Positions 7,904 through 16,580 of a DNA stretch of 64,000 nucleotides are shown one piece after another (the stretch's first letter is position 1; every line of letters starts with the position of its first letter). The notes under the pieces were generated by a model. It did no database searches. It saw nothing but the letters and a program-made list of their open reading frames with translations, and had not been told where the DNA came from. Origin of the DNA: JAUVZL01 sp965603515 (GTDB lineage: Bacteria; Hydrothermota; Tepidihabitantia; SM23-42); NCBI GenBank assembly GCA_965603515.1, contig CBFDDH010000006.1, forward strand, positions 24,948-88,947. Direction: 5' to 3'. Both the position numbers and the translations under genes were made by a program.

Positions 7904-8227
7904 ATGAAGCGATATATTATTCTAGTTTTCCTTGCAAGTTTGCTCTTTGGTGTCAAACCAGTACCGCGTAATAACGGTGATGATAAAGATAAAAAAACGA
8001 AGACTGAGAAGGTTATAAAGACCAGTAATAAAACAGAGAAGAAAGAAAAAGATCGTTTTATTGACAACAATGCCAATGGTGTTAATGACCAGCGTGAAAA
8101 AGATCTGCAGAAGATCAAACAGCTGCATTCAAAGCACAAGAACCTGCTTAAGAAGAACAATAGCAAGAAAAACACGGAAGTAAAAACTTCCAAAAAGAAA
8201 TTGTCAGATAAATCGAAGAAAAAATAA
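7904..8227 (+). CDS. small secreted Lys-rich protein
   Basis: A 107-aa protein with a signal peptide (MKRYIILVFLASLLFGVKP) followed by about 85 residues dominated by Lys, Asn, Asp and Thr. A short IDNNANGVNDQRE segment resembles an EF-hand-like calcium loop of the kind found in dockerin or thrombospondin repeats. AAGGAG lies seven bases upstream of ATG 7904. It is probably the last gene of the sigma-54 operon, ahead of a strong hairpin. It resembles the Lys-rich tails of the protein at 6181 and of the charged secreted protein at 33773. Function is unknown. Confidence 0.65.
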   Translation: MKRYIILVFLASLLFGVKPVPRNNGDDKDKKTKTEKVIKTSNKTEKKEKDRFIDNNANGVNDQREKDLQKIKQLHSKHKNLLKKNNSKKNTEVKTSKKKLSDKSKKK

Positions 8228-8248
8228 CTCGATGTAATCTATTCAGTA

Positions 8249-8280
8249 GCTGCTAAACGTAGTTTGCTGCGTTTAGCAGC
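8249..8280. terminator. hairpin shared by convergent genes
   Basis: GCTGCTAAACGTAG, loop TTTG, CTGCGTTTAGCAGC form a 14-bp stem with one wobble pair. The right arm covers the stop codon of the geranylgeranyl reductase gene on the minus strand. It probably terminates transcription from both sides, although no long U tract follows. Confidence 0.6.
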
Positions 8281-9409
8281 GCAAGCCAAACCATTTCAGC
8301 ATTATCTTGGGCGATGACAATAATATTTCTTTTACAAGCCGCCGCATATCTATGTCGTGGATGATTTTGCCGTCAAAGATCCTTTTGCCGATCTTGAAGA
8401 CCTTATTCAATGTCTCGTCATCCAAGCGCCAGTATACATTGCGTACCTTTAAATGGAATTTTATTTCATTCAGGATATTCTTCTTGATTTCAGCATAGTA
8501 CGAATCCTTTTGACCTTTTATCCTGCGGACTGCATTTCGACCGGCAATAACCCCGGATTTTATACCATTGGTTATGCCCGCACCACTCAAAGGATCGGAT
8601 AAACGTGCCGCATCTCCGATGAGGTAAAAATTCTCACCGGCGATATGTTTAAAGACCGTTGATGGCACACCACCAAATGTTCTTTGTTTTATCACGCCAT
8701 TTGGGAATTCCTTTTTTAACCATTGGTCCAGAAGATTTTTTGCGCTTTGTTTAGTTTTGATCGGTGATATGCCAAGACCGACATTGGCCGAAGTTTCTGA
8801 TTTTGGAAATATCCAGGCATAGCCGCCCGGGGCATACTGGTGACCAAATATCAAGCTGGCATATCTATTGTCCACTTTAATATTTTCAATCACGTATTCA
8901 GCACAGACCGCAATATTGGCTAAACCAAGTCTGGTGTCAACACCTAACCAAGAACCGATTCTTGATGCAATACCATCAGCACCGATTATGAATTTGAATC
9001 CATACTCAACTTTTGTGCCCTGATCAACGACTACTTTGTTGTCTTGTATACTGACTGCTTTGGCTGATGTTTTGACCAGAGCACCACGGGCTTTTGCCAT
9101 GTCAGCAAGCGCGGCATCGAACTTCGTTCGATCGAGCACCCAGCCGCATTTCGGGTATTCAACTTTGAATTCATCACCAAAAGGGCCGCGGATGATCGCT
9201 CCATCCAAATCCTGAGATATCCATTCGCGCTTAATGTCAAGGTAGGGTTTGATCGTGGACATGGAAATGCCCTCAGCGCAGATGACTGGTTTACCGATTT
9301 GTGGATGTTCTTCAAGGAGGAGTACTGAGATGCCTTCATTGGCAGCGGTGTAAGCCGCGGCGCTGCCTGCAGGTCCTGCGCCGACTATGATAAGATCAAA
9401 TTTCTCCAC
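8273..9409 (-). CDS. geranylgeranyl reductase family FAD-dependent oxidoreductase
   Basis: A 378-aa flavoprotein of the geranylgeranyl reductase family, which saturates double bonds of isoprenoid chains on lipids, quinones or free diphosphates. The Rossmann motif GAGPAGSAAAYTAANEG is at residues 11-27. GKPVICAEG matches the P-x-CGEG-like substrate loop of the family. A second FAD site is FYLIGDAARLSDPLSGAGI. It is the last gene of a minus-strand run uppS-cdsA-rarA-this gene, so isoprenoid-lipid metabolism is a sensible context. The real substrate (menaquinone side chain, polyprenol, or ether lipid as in archaea) cannot be read from sequence. A hairpin terminator overlaps its stop codon. Confidence 0.85.
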   Translation of the reverse strand: MEKFDLIIVGAGPAGSAAAYTAANEGISVLLLEEHPQIGKPVICAEGISMSTIKPYLDIKREWISQDLDGAIIRGPFGDEFKVEYPKCGWVLDRTKFDAALADMAKARGALVKTSAKAVSIQDNKVVVDQGTKVEYGFKFIIGADGIASRIGSWLGVDTRLGLANIAVCAEYVIENIKVDNRYASLIFGHQYAPGGYAWIFPKSETSANVGLGISPIKTKQSAKNLLDQWLKKEFPNGVIKQRTFGGVPSTVFKHIAGENFYLIGDAARLSDPLSGAGITNGIKSGVIAGRNAVRRIKGQKDSYYAEIKKNILNEIKFHLKVRNVYWRLDDETLNKVFKIGKRIFDGKIIHDIDMRRLVKEILLSSPKIMLKWFGLRC

Positions 9410-9428
9410 GGCAAAGCCCCTTTTTCCA

Positions 9429-10640
9429 CTAATCCTTCAGGTATTTCCTGTTTTTTAGATTCTCAGGCATATATTCTTGGCTGACCTTGGTGTTAGGATA
9501 ATCATGCGGATACTTGTAGTTTTTACCATAGCCAAGTTTCTTCATCAATCTGGTCGGCGCATTCCGGATATGCATGGGCACTGGTGCTGCCTGAGTTTCT
9601 AGTGCGTCTTGTTTTGCTGCTTCATATGCTAAATAGATTTCATTGCTCTTTGGCGCGCGGGCAAGATAGACCACACATTCGGCAAGTGCCAGGTCGCCTT
9701 CAGGGCGACCAATGAAGTGCACGGCATCTTTTGCCGCGATCGCAACGACCAAGGCTTGGTGGTCTGCAGCGCCCACATCTTCGATTGCAAAACGAACGAG
9801 CCGGCGTGCAATGTACAGTGGATCTTCACCGGCTTCGAGCATACGAGCTAACCAGTACAGCGCAGCGTTTGCATTTGAACCCCTTAGTGATTTATGGAGA
9901 GCAGAAATGATATTATAGTGTTCTTCACCCTGTTTGTCGTATTTCAGTGCCTTTTTCTGTACGATATCTTCTACGGTTTTGAGGTCGATATTGTCTCCGT
10001 GGGAGGCGAGCGCGGACAATTCCAGGGCATTGAGGGCTACCCTTGCGTCACCATCTGATATATCGGCGATGAAGTTCAGTCCGTCAGTGGTTAAGGTATA
10101 CTTGTCGGCAAGTCCTTTTTCAGAATTCAGTGCCCGCTTTACGATCTTTATAATGTCATCAAAGCTCAGTGGGTTAACCATGTAGACTTTGACACGCGAT
10201 AGAAGACTTGAATTCAATTCAAATGATGGATTTTCAGTCGTTGCACCGATCAAGATAATCGAACCCTTTTCCACGTATGGTAGAAAAGCATCCTGCTGAG
10301 CTTTGTTAAAGCGATGGATCTCATCGATGAAGACAATAGTTTCATGTCCGTATAAGTGTTTTTGCTCTTCTGCCTTCTTCATGAACTTCTTTATTTCGGT
10401 TATACTGCTCATAGCGGCAGAGAAGGAGATAAAATGAGCAGCGAATTGTTTTGCAAAAAGTTGGGCAATAGTCGTTTTACCACTACCTGGTGGTCCGAAA
10501 AAAACCATTGAAAAAAGTCGGTTTTTCTCGATCTGCTTTCTTATGGAACAGCCAGGTCCTAATAAGTGATCCTGACCAAGAACCTCCGCAAAACATACCG
10601 GTCTTATTCTATCTGCAAGCGGTGATTTGTCTATGTTCAC
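9429..10640 (-). CDS. rarA: replication-associated recombination AAA ATPase RarA (MgsA)
   Basis: A 403-aa clamp-loader-like AAA+ ATPase acting at stalled replication forks. Visible motifs are ADRIRP near the N-terminus, Walker A GPPGSGKTT (about 49-57), Walker B FIDEIHRFNKAQQDAFLP, sensor 1 GATTENPSF and the C-terminal MgsA domain with RLVRFAIEDVGAADHQAL and the YKYPHDYP signature near the end. The length is typical. ATG 10640 lies three bases after the cdsA stop codon in the uppS-cdsA-rarA-reductase operon. Confidence in the family is very high. Confidence 0.96.
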   Translation of the reverse strand: MNIDKSPLADRIRPVCFAEVLGQDHLLGPGCSIRKQIEKNRLFSMVFFGPPGSGKTTIAQLFAKQFAAHFISFSAAMSSITEIKKFMKKAEEQKHLYGHETIVFIDEIHRFNKAQQDAFLPYVEKGSIILIGATTENPSFELNSSLLSRVKVYMVNPLSFDDIIKIVKRALNSEKGLADKYTLTTDGLNFIADISDGDARVALNALELSALASHGDNIDLKTVEDIVQKKALKYDKQGEEHYNIISALHKSLRGSNANAALYWLARMLEAGEDPLYIARRLVRFAIEDVGAADHQALVVAIAAKDAVHFIGRPEGDLALAECVVYLARAPKSNEIYLAYEAAKQDALETQAAPVPMHIRNAPTRLMKKLGYGKNYKYPHDYPNTKVSQEYMPENLKNRKYLKD

Positions 10641-10643
10641 TGG

Positions 10644-11471
10644 TTATTGCTGGAGTATCAGGTAAAGATAAAAGAAAGGGATATTAAAGATCAATGAATC
10701 CATGCGATCCAGGAACCCGCCATGACCCGGGAATATCTTGGAGGAATCTTTGAGGTTCACTTCACGTTTCATGCCAGATTCAAAAAGGTCGCCGATCGTC
10801 CCCATTACACCAATCCCTAAAGTTACTAATAATATATCTAAGTTATTGAATGAAGGGATCCACAATTTGCTCAGTAGATACGTGCAGGGAAGTAGTATAG
10901 GAAATGCGATCAAGGTTCCTTCCCAGGTTTTCTTAGGGCTTACTCTTTCTGATAGCGGATGTTTGCCGATTGCGCTACCAACAAGATAGGCAGAAGTATC
11001 ATAGAGCCAGGTTAGAATAAGGGGCATGAGTGCTATAGTAAAGCCCATTTTCCTGAGTGGGATAAGGCTTGAGGGCAAGAGCGATAAATAGATGATACCA
11101 AAAATCGTGGCCGCACTCTCAGCTAAGAAATTAGGTTTGTAGCGTGCGCCTGGAAAGCGCATTACTGATAAGAGACAGACAAAAAAGAAAAATATTGAAA
11201 ACGGTAGAAGCAACGGTACTTCATAGTAAATCAGCAAAGGAATTGCGTATGCTGGCAAAAGCACAGCTAAAGTATGGGGATAGATATCTTTGCGGTGCCA
11301 GAATCTCAGATACTCATTATTGGCAAAAGTGATGAATACTAGTAAGAAAAGGGGCAAAAATACCCGACCAAGATAGATAATGAGAAGTGTTACCGCGATC
11401 ATGAAAAACCCAGTCAAAGTACGTTTCTTAAGATCACTTGATGCGGCCAAACAATCGCTCCCTTTTTTCAA
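10644..11471 (-). CDS. cdsA: phosphatidate cytidylyltransferase
   Basis: An integral membrane enzyme making CDP-diacylglycerol from CTP and phosphatidate, the branch point of phospholipid synthesis. The 275-aa protein shows about eight membrane segments, the conserved SPKKTWEG loop and the family signature KREVNLKDSSKIFPGHGG followed by FLDRMD. Its start is uncertain. ATG 11471 overlaps uppS by 38 bases. A shorter start at a TTG codon inside LAASSDLKKRTLTG would fit the usual N-terminus better. It sits between uppS and rarA in one operon, a common arrangement of uppS-cdsA in bacteria. Confidence 0.94.
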   Translation of the reverse strand: MKKGSDCLAASSDLKKRTLTGFFMIAVTLLIIYLGRVFLPLFLLVFITFANNEYLRFWHRKDIYPHTLAVLLPAYAIPLLIYYEVPLLLPFSIFFFFVCLLSVMRFPGARYKPNFLAESAATIFGIIYLSLLPSSLIPLRKMGFTIALMPLILTWLYDTSAYLVGSAIGKHPLSERVSPKKTWEGTLIAFPILLPCTYLLSKLWIPSFNNLDILLVTLGIGVMGTIGDLFESGMKREVNLKDSSKIFPGHGGFLDRMDSLIFNIPFFYLYLILQQ

Positions 11472-12141
11472 AATCTTCTACTGCTTTAACAAATTCCTTT
11501 TTTCGGAAATCAGGCCAGAGTGTCTTTGTGAAGTAAACCTCAGTATAAGCGATTTGCCATAATAAGAAATTCGAAATCCGTTCTCTGTTTTCCGCGCCGG
11601 TTCTTATTAGAAGCTCGGGATCTGGTAACTCTGGATCATAGAGAAATCTGGTGAAATTCTCCTCTTTGAAATCTTCAAGATCTATTTTTTGATCACGGTC
11701 TTGTTCCACAATTTTCCTGACCGCATCCAGGATCTCACTACGTCCACTATAGCTCAAACAAAGGGTCAAAACGAGTCTTTTGTTATTTTTGGTTTTTTCG
11801 ATAGCTTCTTCCATAGCTTTTCTAGGTTTAGGGTAAAGCGTGCCGAGTCTGCCAATGGCATTGATCTTTACGTCATTTTTATGGAGTTCATCAGTCTCCT
11901 TCCGAATCATTTCTTCGAGCATTTCCATAAGAGTGTTTACTTCTTTTTCTGGTCTTTGCCAGTTTTCAGTTGAAAACGTATAGAGTGTCAAAAACTTGAT
12001 GCCAAGATCCTTGGCCGCGTTGACAGTGGCTCTAACAGAATCGACACCTTGGCGATGACCAATGACCCGCGGTAAACCGCGTTTTTTTGCCCATCGACCA
12101 TTCCCATCCATGATTATTGCCACATGTTTTAAGCCAGACAT
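11434..12141 (-). CDS. uppS: undecaprenyl diphosphate synthase (cis-prenyltransferase)
   Basis: Condenses isopentenyl diphosphate onto farnesyl diphosphate to make the C55 lipid carrier for peptidoglycan and O-antigen. The 235-aa protein begins MSGLKHVAIIMDGNGRWAKK (catalytic Asp12), then has GHRQGVDSVR and FSTENWQRPEKEV. The normally compact RTxGExRxSNF substrate motif reads RTGAENRERISNF, which is two residues longer than usual, so the spacing of the diphosphate-binding Arg and Ser is altered. The ATG lies five bases after a TATAAT, so the mRNA is predicted to be leaderless. It is divergent from the M23 peptidase gene and heads the cdsA-rarA-reductase operon. Confidence 0.95.
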   Translation of the reverse strand: MSGLKHVAIIMDGNGRWAKKRGLPRVIGHRQGVDSVRATVNAAKDLGIKFLTLYTFSTENWQRPEKEVNTLMEMLEEMIRKETDELHKNDVKINAIGRLGTLYPKPRKAMEEAIEKTKNNKRLVLTLCLSYSGRSEILDAVRKIVEQDRDQKIDLEDFKEENFTRFLYDPELPDPELLIRTGAENRERISNFLLWQIAYTEVYFTKTLWPDFRKKEFVKAVEDFEKRERLFGRIK

Positions 12142-12146
12142 ACCAT

Positions 12147-12174
12147 ATTATATCTTAAAAAATAACCTAGTCAA
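12147..12174 (-). promoter_or_regulatory. leaderless promoter of the uppS operon
   Basis: On the minus strand TTGACT (12174-12169), 16 bp, TATAAT (12152-12147), then five bases to the uppS ATG at 12141. Confidence 0.85.
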
Positions 12175-12226
12175 CAACTCACGAAGAGCTCTAAAAGCAC
12201 TTTTTAAGTATCCTTTCACAAAACCC

Positions 12227-12254
12227 TTGACAAAGCTTGCTTCTTTCATATAAT
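12227..12254 (+). promoter_or_regulatory. leaderless promoter of the M23 peptidase unit
   Basis: A perfect TTGACA (12227-12232), 16 bp, TATAAT (12249-12254). ATG 12261 lies six bases further on, so transcription should begin at or near the start codon. It is divergent from the uppS promoter, with about 50 bases between the two -35 boxes. Confidence 0.88.
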
Positions 12255-12260
12255 GATATG

Positions 12261-13184
12261 ATGATAGATTTCACCGACATTGTATTAGTTTCGAAAAGAC
12301 ACAACTTTTCACGTATTTTCAAGTTGCCGAAACATTCATTCATCATCACATCTGTGATCTTATTCGGTGTCATTGCTTCGACGGTTTTTCTTTCTTCATA
12401 CAATGCACGCGAGATATTCGTCGCGATGAGTGCGCGGAAGAGCGAATGTGATAATGAGTCGTTGCTCAGTAGATTGGATTCCTTGAATAATCTGGTTGCT
12501 TTAACACACCGGGATTTTGACCGGCATATTGAACAGGATAATCGAGAAAGAACCTATTGGCAAATGGTGTTTGTCCATCCTGATGTCTGGTCGATGGGTA
12601 TTGGAGGATCCGATGCGAAAGCTCCAGAAAAAGCGCTTTCCGACCGTGCTAATGGTATCTTGAACCAATTGTATGAATCGCTTGATGTGCTGAAAGGGAA
12701 ATGCGAATTGAGAGAAACAAGTCTAAATGACATCATTCAGAAAACGGAAAGTAAAGTATATCTCTGGTCACATATACCTTCGATTAACCCCGTACCTGGC
12801 CGTCGTCTCGGTTCAGGTTTTGGCTATCGTGTTGATCCGATCAATAAGAAGATGATCAAGATGCACTGGGGTTTAGATATCGGAGCGCCCCGCGGTACCG
12901 ATATCCTTGCGTCGGCTGATGGTGTTGTTTCCTATACAGGCTGGAATCGCGGTTATGGCTTGTGTTTGGATATTGATCATGGTTTTGGTTTTAAGACACG
13001 GTATGCTCACTGCAACTGCATCCTTGTCAAGAAAGGCGATTTTGTAAAGCGGAGTCAGGTTATTGCTACAATCGGTGATACTGGGAGAACTACCTGTCCT
13101 CATCTCCACTACGAAGTCCACGTTTCCGGAGTGAAGGTTGATCCCAAGCCTTATATCGACCTATCTAGTGTAGTTGTTGATTAA
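12261..13184 (+). CDS. M23 family metallopeptidase, membrane-anchored
   Basis: A 307-aa LytM/lysostaphin-type endopeptidase acting on peptidoglycan in the periplasm. A membrane anchor lies at about residues 25-45 (SFIITSVILFGVIASTVFLS), followed by a helical region and a C-terminal M23 domain. The zinc and catalytic motifs are complete: HWGLDIGAPRGTDILA, TRYAHC and CPHLHYEVH. The N-terminal layout (short cytoplasmic end, one membrane segment, coiled coil, M23) resembles NlpD/MepM-like or SpoIIIQ-like proteins involved in cell division or envelope remodelling. The start at 12261 is chosen by the leaderless rule. ATG 12258 and an upstream TTG are less likely. The CapA-like gene overlaps its end by 11 bases. 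Confidence 0.9.
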   Translation: MIDFTDIVLVSKRHNFSRIFKLPKHSFIITSVILFGVIASTVFLSSYNAREIFVAMSARKSECDNESLLSRLDSLNNLVALTHRDFDRHIEQDNRERTYWQMVFVHPDVWSMGIGGSDAKAPEKALSDRANGILNQLYESLDVLKGKCELRETSLNDIIQKTESKVYLWSHIPSINPVPGRRLGSGFGYRVDPINKKMIKMHWGLDIGAPRGTDILASADGVVSYTGWNRGYGLCLDIDHGFGFKTRYAHCNCILVKKGDFVKRSQVIATIGDTGRTTCPHLHYEVHVSGVKVDPKPYIDLSSVVVD

Positions 13185-14211
13185 CATAAAAAAAACAAGA
13201 ATCCTCATAACATTCCTGCTTAGTGCAGGCGTTTTTTTTGCCGGTTCATTATCGGTTATTGCGGTTGGTGATATAATGATGGGTAGTGATTACCCGTCGA
13301 AAAACCTTCCATCTAACCAAGGCAGAGATCTATTCACGAAAATCGATTCAACGCTCATGGGCGCAGATCTGACCTTGGGTAATTTGGAAGGAACTTTGTT
13401 GACCGGCGGGGTATGTACAAAAAAAGTCCAGAAGGGACGATGTTATGCTTTTCGGACGCCTCCTGGTTGGGCAGAGCATTTGTTGAATGCAGGATTCGAT
13501 TTCATGAATCTTGCCAATAACCACATGAATGATTTTGGTGCTGGAGGCATAAAGGCAACGAAGAAGGCACTGAGCGATGTCGGGCTAACTTATGGCGGTG
13601 CCTACAGCGAGGTCGGTCAGTTTGAGATCAATGGAAATAAAGTGGCGATCGTTTCGTTCTCAACATCACCGAATACTAATTCAATATTCGAGATACCAAA
13701 GGCCCAGCGTATCGTTGCTGAGCAAGCAAAGCTCAATGACATAATCATTGTTTCCTTCCACGCTGGTGGCGAGGGTTTGAAGTTTCTCCACACCCGAGAT
13801 ACGTTTGAATATTTTATGGGTTGGCCAAGGGGTAATGTTGTTAAGTTCTCCAGGGCAGTGGTGGACAGTGGTGCTGATCTTGTCTGGGGGCACGGTCCGC
13901 ATGTGCCTCGAGCAATGGAGATATACAATGATAGATTGATCACCTATAGCCTTGGTAATTTTTTTACATGGGGGTTTAACCTTGGCGATGAACGGGGTTA
14001 TACGCCGATTCTGAAAGTTGTGCTCGATTCAACTGGTGTTTTCCAACATGGCAAGATCATCTCAGCGATCCAGAGGACATACAAATATCTTGTTCTTGAT
14101 TCCCTGCACCGGGCAGCAAAACTGGTAAAAGAGCTTTCCGCTCAAGATTTCCCAGAATCAACCCCGATAATATCTGATCAAGGTATGATATACCCAAACA
14201 TAAAAAAATAG
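13174..14211 (+). CDS. CapA-family (PGA_cap) metallophosphoesterase-like protein
   Basis: A 345-aa protein with an N-terminal membrane/signal segment (ILITFLLSAGVFFAGSLSVI) and the CapA fold: VGDIMMGSDYP near residue 32, LTLGNLEGTLL, LANNHMNDFGAGG, SFHAGGEG and WGHGPHVPRAMEIY with YSLGNFF. These Asp, Asn and His motifs match the calcineurin-like metal centre of poly-gamma-glutamate capsule proteins. Many homologues occur without capsule genes and have unknown substrates. It starts at a TTG (13174 or 13177) inside the end of the M23 gene, so it is probably translationally coupled to it. No other capsule genes are nearby, so a cell-wall role is as likely as capsule synthesis. Confidence 0.8.
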   Translation: MLINIKKTRILITFLLSAGVFFAGSLSVIAVGDIMMGSDYPSKNLPSNQGRDLFTKIDSTLMGADLTLGNLEGTLLTGGVCTKKVQKGRCYAFRTPPGWAEHLLNAGFDFMNLANNHMNDFGAGGIKATKKALSDVGLTYGGAYSEVGQFEINGNKVAIVSFSTSPNTNSIFEIPKAQRIVAEQAKLNDIIIVSFHAGGEGLKFLHTRDTFEYFMGWPRGNVVKFSRAVVDSGADLVWGHGPHVPRAMEIYNDRLITYSLGNFFTWGFNLGDERGYTPILKVVLDSTGVFQHGKIISAIQRTYKYLVLDSLHRAAKLVKELSAQDFPESTPIISDQGMIYPNIKK

Positions 14212-14256
14212 GCATCAAGGACTGAAGTTTTTCGGTTAGCCTTTTATTTTTCAACG

Positions 14257-15507
14257 ATGATAAAAACATTAATTAATAGAGTGTTCCCCTTTACGTTTTT
14301 TCTTTTAGTTGTTTTAAATTGTGGCGGTAAAAAAAAGGAAGAAAAACCAATTTGCGGACCTGATACTCTAGCACCACCTAAAGGATCCTTGATCATGTTT
14401 CGGGGCGATCAATACCATGCATTTTGCGGTTCAGGCAAGGTGCCGCGCAGTATTAAGCTCATCTGGAAAGTTGAAACCGGTTTCATCTATGAAGGGAAAA
14501 AAGAAAAAAGAGGGGTTGATCCTAAAACAATCTGGCGCGGTATCGCATGGAGTGGTCAACCTGCGTTCTGGGGTGATACCATGGTTATCGGCTCATGTGA
14601 TAGTTATTTATATTGTCTTAACAAACATACCGGTAAACTGATTTGGAAGTACAAGTGCGGGCATTCAATAAAATCTTCACCCACCCTGTACAAGCGCCGT
14701 GTTTATTTCGGCGCGCGTGACAATTTCCTCCATTGTGTTTCCCTGCGCGATGGCAAGTTGATATGGAAAACAAAGATTGGCAATGACATGGATTCGTCAC
14801 CGTGTATTGTTAATGATACTATCTATGTGGGTGGCGAGGACCACTATATCTACTGCTTTGATGCAGATAGCGGTAAGATGATATGGAAAACAAAGGTCGC
14901 TGGTTCAATTGAGTCTTCAGTAGCAGTAGTCGATACATTTGTTTATGCTGGTTCATCACGCGGTTATTTATACTGTCTCTCAAGGCTTAACGGTAAGATC
15001 GTATGGAAATTCCGTACGGGCTCAGATACTGATGTATCACCAGTGATCATTGGTGATACATTATACATTGGCTGCGAGGCAGGTAAATTCTTTTGTATAG
15101 ACCGGCATAAGGGTAAGGTGATCTGGCAGTACAAGACAATAGGTCGCGTGATTTCAACTCCAGCCGTGGTTGGCGGGCGAATATATTTTGGCTCGGGCGA
15201 TGGACGCATTCACTGCCTTAGTGCTGATTCAGGTAAAGTGATCTGGAAATTTCGCACTGATGGCGGCATCTGGAGCTCGCCGTGTGTAACTGATTCAATG
15301 ATTGTCGTTGGCTCAAGAAGCGGTAAAATATATGGTATTACAACCGAGGCAGAATTAGTATGGTCTTTTCCTACTGGTGCGCTTATCAACGCCACGCCTG
15401 CAGTACTTGATGGCAGGATATATTGCGGCTCACATGATGGTTTTATCTATTGCCTTGGTGAAGACACTACTGAGGTACAAGAACAAGATTCTCTGAATAA
15501 CCCCTAA
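14257..15507 (+). CDS. PQQ-like beta-propeller lipoprotein
   Basis: A 416-aa lipoprotein: the signal peptide ends FLLVVLNCGG (lipobox Cys about 22), followed by a Lys-rich linker. Residues about 60-405 are eight similar repeats of roughly 40 aa, each with a pattern like IYCFDADSGKMIWKTKV, typical of PQQ_2/BamB-like propellers. Many blades carry a Tyr-Cys pair (YLYCL, YIYCF, FIYCL), an unusual regular spacing of cysteines. BamB-like assembly roles or simple protein binding are possible. No cofactor residues are evident. It lies 45 bases after the CapA-like gene and may share its transcript. Confidence 0.82.
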   Translation: MIKTLINRVFPFTFFLLVVLNCGGKKKEEKPICGPDTLAPPKGSLIMFRGDQYHAFCGSGKVPRSIKLIWKVETGFIYEGKKEKRGVDPKTIWRGIAWSGQPAFWGDTMVIGSCDSYLYCLNKHTGKLIWKYKCGHSIKSSPTLYKRRVYFGARDNFLHCVSLRDGKLIWKTKIGNDMDSSPCIVNDTIYVGGEDHYIYCFDADSGKMIWKTKVAGSIESSVAVVDTFVYAGSSRGYLYCLSRLNGKIVWKFRTGSDTDVSPVIIGDTLYIGCEAGKFFCIDRHKGKVIWQYKTIGRVISTPAVVGGRIYFGSGDGRIHCLSADSGKVIWKFRTDGGIWSSPCVTDSMIVVGSRSGKIYGITTEAELVWSFPTGALINATPAVLDGRIYCGSHDGFIYCLGEDTTEVQEQDSLNNP

Positions 15508-15553
15508 TAACACAAAAACCAAAGAAGTCAGTAATGGTTAGTTGCTGGAAACA

Positions 15554-15581
15554 TTGACTTTGGTGCCATTCACAGTATAAT
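15554..15581 (+). promoter_or_regulatory. leaderless promoter of asd
   Basis: TTGACT (15554-15559), 16 bp, TATAAT (15576-15581), then six bases to ATG 15588. Confidence 0.87.
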
Positions 15582-15587
15582 AGATAC

Positions 15588-16580
15588 ATGAAGAATATTG
15601 CGGTACTTGGTGCAACTGGTCTGGTTGGTGAAGAAGTTATTAAAATATTAGAGCAGAGGAATTTCCCGATCAGGAAATTGCTTCCCTTTGCATCTGAACG
15701 CAGTGAGGGTCAGGCAATATTGTTTAAGGAACGCGAACTCGAGGTGGTGACCGATTACAATGAATTGATTGGTCAGGCAGAAATAGTCTTTGGATGTTTA
15801 GATGCACCGCTGGCAAAGGAAATCGTGCCCAAGTTTGCTGAGCGATCAGTTGTTATCGACAATTCAAATGCCTTTCGTATGGACCCTGAGGTGCCACTTA
15901 TTATCCCCGAAATAAACCCCGAGAAAGCAACTGAGCACAAAGGCATTATTGCTAATCCTAATTGTTCAACTATCCAGATGCTCGTTGCGCTTTACCCACT
16001 CCATAAAAAGGCTAAGGTGAAAAGGATTTTTGTAGCGACGTATCAATCAGTAAGCGGTGCTGGCAAAGGGGCTTTAGATGAATTGAAATACGAGTTTGAA
16101 TACCTGTCCATGGGGCATGACATCGAGAAGACAGAAGATGCGGTTTTTAGCCATCCCATCGGTAATAATATTATTCCACAGATCGGTGGTTTTGATGATC
16201 AAGGTTATACGTCCGAAGAAATGAAGATGCTTCATGAGACAAGAAAGATTTTTGATGATGATTCAATACAAGTCACATCCACATGCGTGAGGATACCTGT
16301 TTTTATCGGACATAGTGAGGTGCTATCAGTTGAGTTTGAAAAGCCCATTTCACCGGCTGAGGCGATTGAGATACTGCAAGAAGCTCCAGGTGTTAAGGTT
16401 TTTGACAAAGATGGAATATATCCAATACCGATCAACGCGGTTGGAAAAGATGCCGTGTTTGTTGGAAGGATAAGAAGAGACCTTGTGTTTGAGAACGGTT
16501 TAGCTTTGTGGATCGTTGCGGACAATGTGCGCAAAGGTGCTGCATTGAACGCCGTGCAGATCGCCGAGTTGCTACTGTAA
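15588..16580 (+). CDS. asd: aspartate-semialdehyde dehydrogenase
   Basis: Reduces aspartyl phosphate to aspartate semialdehyde with NADPH, the branch point to lysine/diaminopimelate, threonine and methionine. The 330-aa protein has the nucleotide-binding start VLGATGLVGEEV, the catalytic Cys in NPNCSTIQ, SVSGAGKGALDEL, GFDDQGYTSEEMK and RIPVFIGHSE (substrate Arg and active-site His). Length and motifs are typical of the short bacterial form. It is transcribed alone from a leaderless promoter and followed immediately by a perfect hairpin. No lysC or dapA is next to it. Confidence 0.96.
   Translation: MKNIAVLGATGLVGEEVIKILEQRNFPIRKLLPFASERSEGQAILFKERELEVVTDYNELIGQAEIVFGCLDAPLAKEIVPKFAERSVVIDNSNAFRMDPEVPLIIPEINPEKATEHKGIIANPNCSTIQMLVALYPLHKKAKVKRIFVATYQSVSGAGKGALDELKYEFEYLSMGHDIEKTEDAVFSHPIGNNIIPQIGGFDDQGYTSEEMKMLHETRKIFDDDSIQVTSTCVRIPVFIGHSEVLSVEFEKPISPAEAIEILQEAPGVKVFDKDGIYPIPINAVGKDAVFVGRIRRDLVFENGLALWIVADNVRKGAALNAVQIAELLL

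Noticed and set aside
13174..14211. CapA-like gene as proof of a poly-gamma-glutamate capsule
   Set aside because: No capB, capC or other capsule genes are present, and the family is functionally broad.
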